DNA from: Oppiella nova
Lineage: Eukaryota; Arthropoda; Arachnida; Sarcoptiformes; Oppiidae
Direction of reading: 5' to 3'
DNA length: 24,601 nt
NCBI GenBank assembly: GCA_905397405.1
Contig: CAJPVJ010000285.1
Location: 1 to 24,601, forward strand
The notes under the pieces were generated by a model. That model did no database searches. It worked only from the letters and a program-made list of their open reading frames with translations, and had not been told where the DNA came from. Made by a program: the position numbers and the translations under genes. Positions within the stretch are counted from its first letter, which is position 1. Each line of letters begins with the position of its first letter. Positions 9,852-18,377 of the stretch are shown piece by piece.

Positions 9852-9857
9852 TTTATT
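9852..9857 (-). terminator. AATAAA polyadenylation signal at the stop of the long lectin
   Basis: The minus strand reads GGATAAATAAAAG. The AATAAA overlaps the TAA stop (9857-9859) by one base, so the 3'UTR is predicted to be very short. Confidence 0.55.
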
Positions 9858-11158
9858 TATCCAGTACGTTTCCATAGTCTGATTGCCATATTGATAGGTC
9901 TATTTTCACCACTAGTCAAATAAAACTGGATGCCTTGCACTTTAGATTTTGAAAAGACTTCCTTGGTCCATTTACCTTCATTCACTAATTCATACGTAGG
10001 AACAGTGCTTTCGGCGCCAGACACATAAATTTGTGAATTAACAGCTAATAGCCTGGAATAATTAGCAGGCTGAGTTTGTCCAAAGGGTGATGAGTCGCCA
10101 CCTTCGACCCTAAAAAATATCCCAGCATAATCTTTACTAACATCCACCCAGGTGGTTTTAGGCCAGATATCCATTGGTGGTTGTTGGTTAGGCAATTGGG
10201 TATATATGAAATCAAATGGTACAGAATATTGTTTTGTTGACAAATCTTGTATCTCATCCTGGTGTTTTTGTAACTCTGCGGTTTGTGATTTAATAACACC
10301 CTGCTGAGTTTGTAATTCTAATTTTTGTGTATCTATATCGACTTGGTGAGCTTTAACAATGGTTTCTAGGTAATGAACTCTATTTTCCAGGTTTGTTTGA
10401 TTAACGGGAGATTTTGATTCGAGAATTTTTATTTTTTTCTCATGCTCATTTAACTTAGCTTCTAAATTATCGATTTTAGCTTGCTTCGTTTGTAAATCTA
10501 GGTTTTGTGTGTTTATTTCCAATTGCTGTTTGTTGAGCATATTAAATAATGTATCCAGGGTAGTTGAATTATATGTCGATTTTGAATCTAACATTTTAAT
10601 TTTACGATCTTGCTCAATTACATTGTTTTTTACTCTAAACATTGTTTCTGATAACTTATACAAGGATATTTGGTTTACCTGGCATGCAATAATATATGTA
10701 CCATTACAACTCGAATCAGTCCAATTACCCAGGTAATCTTGATAAAGTGACAACCCCGCACATTTTAGGCTACCATCGAGTACGGCTTGCTTTCCCCAAT
10801 TTGTAAAATCTACTTGCTCATTATCAAACCACGCAAAGGTTTTATCCGACCATTTCAAACCCAACCACGCTTTGTCAGATATATTGGCATATTTAGCAAG
10901 GTAGTTTGCGACATATTCCTGTTCGTGTTGCGAGTGAATAGTGATCAAAGTGGCAGTGGGGTCCAAATGTGAGCAAGCTGACTCGGTATCATACACTGTG
11001 CCTACCATTTCCAATGCAGTAAAGCATTTCTGGTCTAAATATGGTCGCCAACCCGCTTGACACCCGTACGCACATGAAAATTCGTTGGTGTTCACCATGC
11101 ACATTTTATTTATTATGATATAACTTAATATCATAAACAAATTAATTTTAAATTTCAT
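9857..11158 (-). CDS. Secreted C-type lectin with long coiled-coil stalk and collar-like tip (copy 2)
   Basis: 433 residues, intronless, about 120 longer than its siblings. The hydrophobic leader (about 1-23) is followed by a CTLD from C33 to C159 with WLGLKW, WFDNEQ and GNWTDSSC; as in the others EPN/QPD is absent. Residues 165-310 form an extended coiled coil. KIKMLDSKS (186-194) recurs as KIKILESKS (242-250) and INTQNLDLQTKQ as IDTQKLELQTQQ, so the stalk grew by an internal duplication of roughly 56-60 residues (about eight heptads). The collar-like domain spans about 312-433 with FIYTQLPNQ, YAGIFFRVEGG, FGQTQPANYSR and GENRPINMAIRLWKR. It is the most divergent intact member; its variable tip (about 369-417) differs from all others. 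A trimeric or dimeric extracellular adhesin is plausible; oligomer state is inferred. Confidence 0.85.
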   Translation of the reverse strand: MKFKINLFMILSYIIINKMCMVNTNEFSCAYGCQAGWRPYLDQKCFTALEMVGTVYDTESACSHLDPTATLITIHSQHEQEYVANYLAKYANISDKAWLGLKWSDKTFAWFDNEQVDFTNWGKQAVLDGSLKCAGLSLYQDYLGNWTDSSCNGTYIIACQVNQISLYKLSETMFRVKNNVIEQDRKIKMLDSKSTYNSTTLDTLFNMLNKQQLEINTQNLDLQTKQAKIDNLEAKLNEHEKKIKILESKSPVNQTNLENRVHYLETIVKAHQVDIDTQKLELQTQQGVIKSQTAELQKHQDEIQDLSTKQYSVPFDFIYTQLPNQQPPMDIWPKTTWVDVSKDYAGIFFRVEGGDSSPFGQTQPANYSRLLAVNSQIYVSGAESTVPTYELVNEGKWTKEVFSKSKVQGIQFYLTSGENRPINMAIRLWKRTG

Positions 11159-12096
11159 TTTATAATTCGATAAACTAAATGTTTTTAATAATACTAGTAG
11201 TAATAATTCACTAACAAACCCACTTATACTGATAAGTCAAATGAAATGATGATTTTATTAGAAAATAATATAGTTATGGATTATTAATAAAACTAAAGTA
11301 AGAAATCAATTATTATCATAATGTTGATTATTATATTTGTATTAGAGTACCATCATATCAGAATTCAGATTATTGTGCGCCTACACATATACAAATTTTA
11401 TACAAATATATAGTTAAAATAAATTTTAAAATATATTATATTCATTATATAATAATTAGTTAAGATAACTATAAATACATTGATAATTATAACATTTATT
11501 TAAAGTACGATTAGTTCATATATGGGTTTCGGAACCCAAGTAGTATTTTAAGACCAAATATTATGCGTGTCCCCACCTATTGGCTTCCTATTGAGACACA
11601 GTTATAAAACACCTCCTAACGCCTCCCAACCCTCACCAACATTTGTGACTATTTCCATAATTTTTTGCATAATGAAAGGATTGTTTTAAGCATAATCTTA
11701 TATGTGAGAGCCACTAGGACATTAATAGTATAAATTGTAAGTTTAATAATATTATACATCACTATTTAGTTGGGAACATCGAGGCACAAATATGGATTGA
11801 GTGATTTTAATTGTTATGATTAGTTAGCCAGTAACTCAATTAAGACTTTCGATTGACCAAAGATTGCCGGTATTTATATACATATACTTTACATAGAAAT
11901 TAATACCTTTAAAGTGTATTTTATTAATGAAACAAATAATTATTTATATACCTTTAAATATATTTATTTATATCTCTTCCACATAGCCTAAAATTGTTTG
12001 AAATGAATAGAAAACACTATATAATAAAGTATTACTTGTATTACTTAATTTATTAAACAAATGAAAATATTAACATAATATAATTTAGCAATTTTA
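11159..12096. other. AT-rich intergenic region without a gene
   Basis: Contains the upstream region of lectin copy 2. A short, less AT-rich patch at about 11520-11640 has no ORF and may be a repeat fragment. Nothing else is recognised. Confidence 0.45.
11221..11230 (-). promoter_or_regulatory. TATA-like box of lectin copy 2
   Basis: Minus-strand AGTATAAGTG lies about 65-70 bp upstream of the ATG at 11158, the spacing seen at copies 1 and 3. Modest match to consensus. Confidence 0.4.
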
Positions 12097-12411
12097 TTAT
12101 TCAAAATAATTAGCCGGTTGAATTTGGCCAAATGGTAATAACTCGCCACCCTCAGTACTGAAAAATAACCCTGCATAATTTTTACTACTTCACATTATGC
12201 CATAAGCCTAATGTGGTTGATTGGTTAGGCTATAATTATACACCCATCAGTATTGCAGTTGTGTGTATATAAACCTATTGGAACGGTACTAGCTTGTTCC
12301 AAGATTTTAAATTTATTTTCTAAATCTAAAAACCTTTTTGATAATGTGTACAGGGTGGTTTGATTCATTAGGCAAGCGATCAACATTTTCTTATTACAAT
12401 AATCATGAGTC
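12097..12411 (-). pseudogene. Truncated lectin/collar pseudogene
   Basis: The minus strand begins abruptly inside the end of a CTLD (DYCNKKMLIAC), continues through the coiled coil (LYTLSKRFLDLENKFKILEQ) and VPIG. It then breaks in the FIYTQLP motif through a short insertion and frameshift. Later pieces PNQ, YAGLFF, STEGGELLPFGQIQPANY remain in shifted frames, with stops around 12180-12235 and a stop right after ANYFE. The leader and nearly all of the CTLD, and everything after PANY, are missing. It lies directly downstream of intact copy 3 (12629-13585). Confidence 0.8.
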
Positions 12412-12627
12412 CCAACCCATAAATAGTGTTAAATATAAATTGTGTATTATTAATAAACGTATAAAAATAAACCCGAGTTTACATCAAAATTGTTTTGAAA
12501 CAAAAATAAGATTATCAGGTTGCAAATAACACACGCCACACTACTAAACCCATATATCTTATTAGTAGTTTACTTTAATTTTTACAAAATATTTCAAAAT
12601 TAATTTTTATCCTTTTGAAAATTATAG

Positions 12628-12633
12628 TTTATT
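12628..12633 (-). terminator. AATAAA polyadenylation signal overlapping the stop codon
   Basis: The minus strand reads GTTGAATAAACT. The TAA stop (12629-12631) is nested within AATAAA, as at copies 1 and 4. Confidence 0.6.
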
Positions 12634-13585
12634 CAACGCGTTTCCATAGTCTGATTGCCGTATTTATCGGTCTATTCTCACTGGTTGTCATAAATATCTC
12701 CATAGAGTTTAGTGTATCGTCTGGTATAACATCTGTCCAGGCTCCTTCATTCATGAAATATTGATGCAAAGCACCGACACCTGTACGGCTTACTCCAGTT
12801 AATCCTCTTGATATTATTGATAACATTCGGGAATAATTAGCCGGTTGTGTTTGACCATATGGTAATGAACCACCACCTTCAGCCCTAAAAAATAAGCCAG
12901 CATATTTTATACTTATATCTTGCCACTTCATATTAGGCCATATATCCATCGGTGATGTTTGGTTAGGTAGTTGGGTGTATATGAAACCAATTGGCACAGT
13001 GTTTGCCTTCAATTTATTAATTTCAATATCTTGCTCAATTACTTTAGTTTCTAATGTTAACAACTTTCGCGATAATGTGTACAGGGAGGTTTGATTCATT
13101 TGGCAAGCGATCAACTTTTTCCTGTTACAATTATCATCCGTCCAATTGCCCAGGGTATATGATACCAGTGATATGCCGGCGCATTGTAGACTACCATCGC
13201 GTAGCGCCTCCTTGCCCCAACTTTTATAATCCACCTGGCTATTATCAATCCACGCAAAACTTTTACCTGTCCACTTCATACCCAACCACGCGTACTCGGA
13301 TATACGCGCAAATGTAGCAAGGTACTCGGCGACAAACAGTTCCTCTTGGTCAGTATGAATAGTGATCAAGGTTGCAATTGGATCTTGTTTTGTACATGCT
13401 AACTCGGCCTCGGACTCCGTACCCAATTCTGACTTATCCAATGCGATGAAACATTTTCGGTCTATATATGGTTTCCATCCAGTTTCGCAACCACTTTCCA
13501 CAGATACAGATGTTATATTGCCAAGGTACAATATATAAATTAAGATCAGTTGTTTAGTAATACATAAGTCGTTTAAGAAGTACAT
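12629..13585 (-). CDS. Secreted C-type lectin with collar-like C-terminal domain (copy 3)
   Basis: 318 residues, intronless. Leader (1-27) and CTLD (C33 to C161; WLGMKWTGKS, WIDNSQVDYKSWGK, GNWTDDNC) are almost identical to the gene at 1037, and the upstream 600 bp also match it, so this is a recent segmental duplicate. The coiled coil (165-195) has five more residues than copy 1. The collar-like domain (197-318) has PIGFIYTQLPNQ, YAGLFFRAEGG, YGQTQPANYSR and SENRPINTAIRLWKR. Its variable tip (253-302, with GLTGVSRTG and IPDDTL) resembles copy 4 and not copy 1, so the gene looks mosaic. Sequons NWT, NQT and NYS are kept. Start chosen for the complete leader conserved with copy 1. Confidence 0.85.
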   Translation of the reverse strand: MYFLNDLCITKQLILIYILYLGNITSVSVESGCETGWKPYIDRKCFIALDKSELGTESEAELACTKQDPIATLITIHTDQEELFVAEYLATFARISEYAWLGMKWTGKSFAWIDNSQVDYKSWGKEALRDGSLQCAGISLVSYTLGNWTDDNCNRKKLIACQMNQTSLYTLSRKLLTLETKVIEQDIEINKLKANTVPIGFIYTQLPNQTSPMDIWPNMKWQDISIKYAGLFFRAEGGGSLPYGQTQPANYSRMLSIISRGLTGVSRTGVGALHQYFMNEGAWTDVIPDDTLNSMEIFMTTSENRPINTAIRLWKRVE

Positions 13586-13656
13586 TTTAGTATTTATTGA
13601 ATAACAACTATTGTTTTAATATTTTTTATTATTTAATATAATACTTATTATATGAG

Positions 13657-13664
13657 TATTTATA
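13657..13664 (-). promoter_or_regulatory. Probable TATA box of lectin copy 3
   Basis: Minus-strand TATAAATA lies about 72 bp upstream of the ATG at 13585. Box and flanks are conserved with copy 1 (2055-2062), which supports function or recent duplication. Confidence 0.5.
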
Positions 13665-14413
13665 TATAAATTTTACTATGCTAATCACAAAATTTTTTTT
13701 GAAAATATTTACAGTTACTACCAGATAATAATGTTTTTATGAATTGTTTTCAATTATATTTGATAATATAATTACTAATCTAAAACTTGAATTAACTTAT
13801 AGATTTTGTAATGAATTATATTACATTAAATTTTCATGTAAATGTGTTAGGTTCAATTGTTAATTAGTAATTTATATTTTATATAAACATTTAGTAATAC
13901 TTTTAACAGAATAATTAATTAATTGTGTATTGCATAATATTTATATACAATTATTCAGTAAGTTACAATACAATCCTGCTAATCCATAATATAATCAAAT
14001 AATTGATAAATCAGATATCAATTTATGATTAACAAAATTATTATATGTGTAAATATTATGTTGTTTTGATCATGTAGAAATACAAACATCAGCAAATCAC
14101 TAACCAGGTGTAGATTTATTTATATTTATCTCTGTGTTTCTACTCTTACATAAACAATATTGCAATTATCTATCATACCACTTTATTTTCAAGTTATTTA
14201 AGCCAATCAAAGTCAATTAATGGCCTGACACTTTTTGGTGCGGCTAATGATTTGTCCGCATAATTTATAATTGCAAAACATTTTTTATTTTATAAATAGA
14301 TTTTCTATATAAATGTTTCTAACACAATTATGCTTTGTAGTTTTAAAAGTAATGCTACATTCAGTGAAAATAATTTTATTAAATTAATAAAACAATACAT
14401 AATTCATTATATT

Positions 14414-14493
14414 AAATGTATAGTTAATCAGTGGATAGTCGAGTATTCCCATTTAAAAATAAAACACAAAGCACAAATCTATTGATTATAATA
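14414..14493. repeat. Third, partial copy of the membrane-protein 3'UTR
   Basis: TAGTTAATCAGTGGATAGTC and the following AGCAC...TCTATTGATTATAATA stretch match 17687-17758 and 20959-21030 in the same orientation. No coding part accompanies it here, so it is a fragment of the unit duplicated further right, or a short dispersed element shared by all three. Confidence 0.6.
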
Positions 14494-15264
14494 TAATAAT
14501 AATTTTAAAGTTAAATTAATAATTAATTTTTAGAAAATTATTATAAATAAATACATAAAAGTTTTAAAATCTTAAATATACTTAAAATTAATTTTAAACC
14601 TCATTTATTTATTCCAAATATATATAAATATATTTTCTCAAAATTTAGTTTAAAACACTTTATAAAAACTCCATATTTGATCAAAAACTATATTATGAAA
14701 ATAGTCTGGAATAAAAATAAATTTGTATGAAAATTAATCTCTTATTTAAAATGTAATAGAAATATTCAAAACAAAATAAAGTTACGATTCAAAGATATTT
14801 ATTAATTAATCATTGGCTATAGATTTATTTATGAACAGGGAACAAATTTAAGTTGGAAACAAATGACTATTAAAAACATTTTAATAGTTTTAAGTAATAT
14901 TTTATGCTGTTGTAATATTTAGTAATAATTATTGTGTGCTGTTATTTAACAATATGTTATGTATCAATGATAAATTACAAATATCTAACAAGAATTCATA
15001 TAATTTTCTATACAAACTACAATTTAGTATATATATTATATATTCATTTTTTAATAAGTAGAGATTATAATTTAATTGCCTTCAGCAAAATATACATAAT
15101 TTTAAAATTTTATTAGTCCTGTATTTTTGAATTTGATTTTTATTTTATATAATAAATCGGGGAATTATTGCTAAGTATTGAATGAATTAAAAATATTTAT
15201 GCATAATTCAATAACATTAACTCATAGTCACGATATTTGAATATAATTTTATCACACTCTGTTT

Positions 15265-15698
15265 ATACCGTATTCCCGCACATCCAACATGCCGGCATGC
15301 CGTTATTAACGAGGTTGATTATTTTTGCAAAAATCGCTTTATGATACTCTACCGGAATGCCGTTATAAAGTGAGGCACATAGTTATGAATGGTTATGTAT
15401 AAGTTTTGACCATGACTACTATTATACTAGTACTAATTTTATTTATATTTATGTGTTTTTGTAACATAAACCTATTATACAACAAAAATAAGCAGGCAAT
15501 TGATAAATATAACTAGATGGATGTGGATAATGTTTATTTTTAAGGCATTTATATTTCAAAATATTAAAATTTAAAATATTAAAAATCATAATTTACAAAT
15601 CACTTATTACGGCTTGCCCGTATACCCCGGGGTATAACTGGCAGTCTCATCAACCTCACTTTACACCGATATGCCTATGAATGTGAGGGAATACGGTA
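15265..15698. mobile_element. MITE-like element with terminal inverted repeats
   Basis: The left end begins TACCGTATTCCCGCACAT; the right end read in reverse complement begins TACCGTATTCCCTCACAT. The similarity extends less perfectly about 45-50 bp inward, including GAGGTTGAT in both arms. Inside are further ACCGxxATGCC motifs and a palindrome around CCCCGGGG (about 15626-15633). About 430 bp, no ORF. Flanking TA on both sides would fit a TA target duplication of the mariner type, but in AT-rich DNA this is weak. Family not identified. Confidence 0.6.
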
Positions 15699-15859
15699 TT
15701 GTTTTTAATAAAATAAAATTATTATTTTACAATTAAACCACACCATAAGCCATGAAACTTTTATTTAATGCTTACATTGATTACAAAAATATATCATAAT
15801 TAACTTGTTAATTAATAATTAATTTGATAGCAGTATCGTAATTAATTTGAAAATGATAG

Positions 15860-15865
15860 TTTATT
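15860..15865 (-). terminator. AATAAA polyadenylation signal overlapping the stop codon
   Basis: The minus strand reads GTGGAATAAACT, so the TAA stop (15861-15863) is inside AATAAA. Confidence 0.6.
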
Positions 15866-16778
15866 CCACACGTTTCCATAGTCTGATTGCCGTATTTATA
15901 GGCCTATTCTCGCCGGTTGTCATAAATATTCCCAACGCATATAAGGCATCGTCCGGTACAATCCCTGTCCACTTTCCTTCGTCCATGAAAGATTGAACAT
16001 AGCTACCTTTCCCCGTATAACTCACGCCAGTAAGTCCTTTCGTAGTTGTTGATAAAAATCGGGAATAATTAGCCGGTTGAATTTGTCCAAACGGTGATGA
16101 CCCGCCACCCTCAGTCCTGAAAAATAAGCCAGCATAATCTGTACTGACATCCGTCCACTTCATATTAGGCCATATATCCTGTGGTGATGTTTGGTTAGGC
16201 AGTTGTGTGTATATGAAACCAATTTGTATTTGATTTGCTTCCAGTGTTTTAACTTTATTTTTTAAGTCTACCAACTCTTTCGCTAATGTTGCTAGAGTCA
16301 TTTGGTTCACCTGACACGCAATCAAGTGCTTTTTATTACAGGGATCATCAGTCCAATTGCCCAGGGTATACGTGCTCAGCGATATGTCCCCGCATTTAAG
16401 ACTTCCATCTAGTAAAGCTTCTTTACCCCAACTTTTATAATCCATCTGGCTATTATCAATCCACGCAAAACTGCTACCCGACCACTTTAAACCCAACCAC
16501 GCAGACTCCGATATGTGTACAAATGTGGCAAGGTATTTTGCGACAAATTGTTCTTCTTGGTCCGAGTGAATAGTGATCAAGGTAGAACTTGAATCCAATT
16601 TTGTACATGCTGACTCGGCCTCAGACTCTGTGCCCACACTTTCTAATGCGATGAAACACTTTTGGTCTAAATATGGTGTCCAACCTGTTTGGCAACCATT
16701 AGGCGGAAACGCATTTGCAATAAATGAGTTGCCTAAACAAATTGCTAGAATAATTATACCTTTCATAATAAATATCAT
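15861..16778 (-). CDS. Secreted C-type lectin with collar-like C-terminal domain (copy 4)
   Basis: 305 residues, intronless. Two possible starts: M1 at 16778 and M5 at 16766. M5 opens a more typical signal peptide (MKGIIILAICLG...ANA, cleavage near residue 23). CTLD from C29 to C155 with WLGLKWSG, WIDNSQMDYKSWGK and GNWTDDPC; EPN/QPD is absent. A short coiled coil spans about 160-185. The collar-like domain (187-305) contains IGFIYTQLPNQ, YAGLFFRTEGGG, FGQIQPANYSR and GENRPINTAIRLWKR. The tip (240-289: GLTGVSYTG, VPDDAL) is close to copy 3. The leader differs from copies 1 and 3, so it belongs to another branch of the cluster, possibly the source of the pseudogene at 3517-4040, which shares several words with it. 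Predicted extracellular lectin-like adhesin. Confidence 0.85.
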   Translation of the reverse strand: MIFIMKGIIILAICLGNSFIANAFPPNGCQTGWTPYLDQKCFIALESVGTESEAESACTKLDSSSTLITIHSDQEEQFVAKYLATFVHISESAWLGLKWSGSSFAWIDNSQMDYKSWGKEALLDGSLKCGDISLSTYTLGNWTDDPCNKKHLIACQVNQMTLATLAKELVDLKNKVKTLEANQIQIGFIYTQLPNQTSPQDIWPNMKWTDVSTDYAGLFFRTEGGGSSPFGQIQPANYSRFLSTTTKGLTGVSYTGKGSYVQSFMDEGKWTGIVPDDALYALGIFMTTGENRPINTAIRLWKRVE

Positions 16779-16887
16779 ATTTATTATAAATTACAAATTT
16801 TTAGACTACTCTTTTTAAAATCAGCAAATTTTTATTTATTACTTTTAAACAATAAAAGTAATATTTTAAGCTTCTGAGAATTTATAC

Positions 16888-16895
16888 TTTATATA
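16888..16895 (-). promoter_or_regulatory. Probable TATA box of lectin copy 4
   Basis: Minus-strand GGTATATAAAGT is a strong TATA match. It lies about 110-120 bp upstream of the candidate ATGs at 16778 and 16766, farther than at the other copies, which implies a longer 5'UTR. Confidence 0.5.
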
Positions 16896-17164
16896 CCTAT
16901 TGGACCATGTTTATTGTGAAACTATTTTCGAAGTCCCAACATCTGTCATTATTAATCATTAGATTTGTAAGTTTAGTATTAACAATATACTGTAGTACTT
17001 AATGTATATTATATTATCTGAATACTGTAATTATTTATACTGAAATGCATTAATATCTGTTAATTTTTATCAGCAGGTTTCTTTTCTCATTATGCTGTTA
17101 TTAATAAAGTATATTTATTATAATAATTTTGCGTATTTAACAATTTCTTGTTATTATATTGTAT

Positions 17165-17356
17165 ATGTGTAAACCTAAAACAATGTAAGGGTTTTTCCTA
17201 AATAGCGTTTAGTGTATATAAAATTTTATTAAACTTTTATAATGAATATGCACAATCATTTCATTGAAATTCTTAATATTAGTAATTGCGGTTAATTTTA
17301 TATACAGTAAACGCTATTTAGGAAAAACCTGTACACGGTTTTAGGTTCACACACAT
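17165..17356. repeat. Hairpin element 1 (arms about 61 bp)
   Basis: 17165-17225 pairs with 17294-17356 in inverted orientation with few mismatches (shared core TTTTTCCTAAATAGCGTTTA), around a loop of about 68 bp. It is non-coding and MITE-like. Confidence 0.7.
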
Positions 17357-17495
17357 GGATGGGCCAGTGCTGAATAAGCCATAGAAATTCACATTTCAAA
17401 CTGTAATTTTGTCAAACTTGTGCAAAGATGTTAGGTTTGACAAAATTACGGTTTGAAATGTGTATTTGTAGGGCTTATTCAGCATTGGCCTATCC
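17357..17495. repeat. Hairpin element 2 (arms about 63 bp)
   Basis: 17357-17419 pairs with 17433-17495 (cores TGCTGAATAAGCC and GTAATTTTGTCAAAC), leaving a loop of only about 13 bp. It begins at the base following hairpin element 1. Confidence 0.75.
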
Positions 17496-17630
17496 TTATA
17501 CTGTAGAGAATATAAAAGTAATTTAACAAAATATTCTTAAATAATTAAACAACCAATCATTTAAATTAATCAATAATATTTTTATTTTCTGAATTCATTT
17601 CTTTAATCATAAAGTTTATTAAATATATAT

Positions 17631-17636
17631 TTTATT
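17631..17636 (-). terminator. AATAAA signal of membrane-protein terminal exon A
   Basis: Minus-strand AAAAATAAAATA lies about 290 nt after the TGA stop. The equivalent at copy B is 20902-20907. The duplication starts just beyond it. Confidence 0.45.
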
Positions 17637-17924
17637 TTTCTGTACATAATATTCATAAGCGATTGTATTGTATGAGAGATAAATATATAGTTAATCAGTG
17701 GATAGTCGAGTATTTCCATTAAAAACAAAATAAAAAGCACTTATCTATTGATTATAATACGAGTGGGAAATGGAGTATAAATGGATATCAAATATAAAAG
17801 TCCTTAAAAATCAATACATTATACAAACGATACACTCATTACTGTTATATGAAACACAATAATAACTCTATTCATAGAGAATCGCATGCATTGTCCACAA
17901 AAAAGCACAGAATATTCTTGACAT

Positions 17925-18377
17925 TCATATCATATGCTTATTATTTCCATAAACAGAATATTCTTGACTATAAGGGGGCGGCTGTTGATCAGACATCCAG
18001 TGGTGACCCACAGGTGGCGGAGCACCGGTAGTCCACTGTTGACCTCCGGCCACAATCGGCACTACAATCGGTTGATTAGGATAGGGGTGTCCACTGATTA
18101 CGAAAGCACTCGAGGATAGGGAGGACAGGGAGCCTCTGATCCGTATCTGTCGGGCGTATGTGAATGATATGATACTAATGGCAAGGTTTATGAGTGCGTA
18201 TAGCCATAGGTCGGGCGCCTGTAGGGCCCCGTATAGGCTACCGACGCTGTTGACTGTCATATACACGGCGAACGTGAGGGCCGAGCAGTAGTGCTCCCGG
18301 AGGGCAGCCATGAGTCCGAACAGCGAGAAAAATCCGGTCACAACTGCCATACCTATTAAGGCCTGTTCCAGGGCTTC
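17925..18377 (-). CDS. Terminal exon of a multi-spanning membrane protein with PPPY tail (copy A)
   Basis: The minus strand has a good acceptor (pyrimidine-rich CTGTCCCCATAG) just before 18377. The exon opens in frame with EALEQALIGM, so the ATG at 18350 is probably internal rather than the start. The 150 encoded residues hold three hydrophobic helices: around ALIGMAVVTGFFSLFGLMAA, ALTFAVYMTVNSVGSLYGAL and LYALINLAISIISFTYA. The cytosolic tail is Ser/Pro/Gly-rich and contains PPPYSQEY, a PPxY motif that could bind WW domains of Nedd4-type ligases. One more helix upstream would make a four-pass protein, as in LAPTM4/MARVEL-like families; the family is not certain. GC-rich third positions set it apart from the AT-rich lectin genes. 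Upstream exons must lie at higher coordinates and were not found. Confidence 0.75.
   Translation of the reverse strand, partial: EALEQALIGMAVVTGFFSLFGLMAALREHYCSALTFAVYMTVNSVGSLYGALQAPDLWLYALINLAISIISFTYARQIRIRGSLSSLSSSAFVISGHPYPNQPIVVPIVAGGQQWTTGAPPPVGHHWMSDQQPPPYSQEYSVYGNNKHMI

Larger units (their letters stand above)
8378..9856. other. Intergenic region filled by nested repeats
   Basis: No gene is visible. It contains a short hairpin (GTAAACCTTAT near 8474 with ATAAGGTTTA near 8512), a C/A-rich stretch CCCACACCCTAACCCACACC at about 8548-8578, the inverted/direct repeat complex 8608-9410, and the second N join at 9703. The ORF at 9094-9294 merely traverses repeat sequence. Confidence 0.5.
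13586..15264. other. Intergenic region without a gene
   Basis: 13586-14140 is the upstream block shared with copy 1. 14414-14493 matches the 3'UTR of the duplicated membrane-protein exons, listed separately. The rest is AT-rich, and the ORF at 14934-15116 is a low-complexity Ile/Tyr-rich frame without support. Confidence 0.5.
16896..17924. other. Intergenic region with two adjacent hairpin elements
   Basis: No gene. Contains the back-to-back inverted repeats 17165-17356 and 17357-17495 and, from 17620, the 3'UTR of the membrane-protein exon at 17925-18377. Confidence 0.5.
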
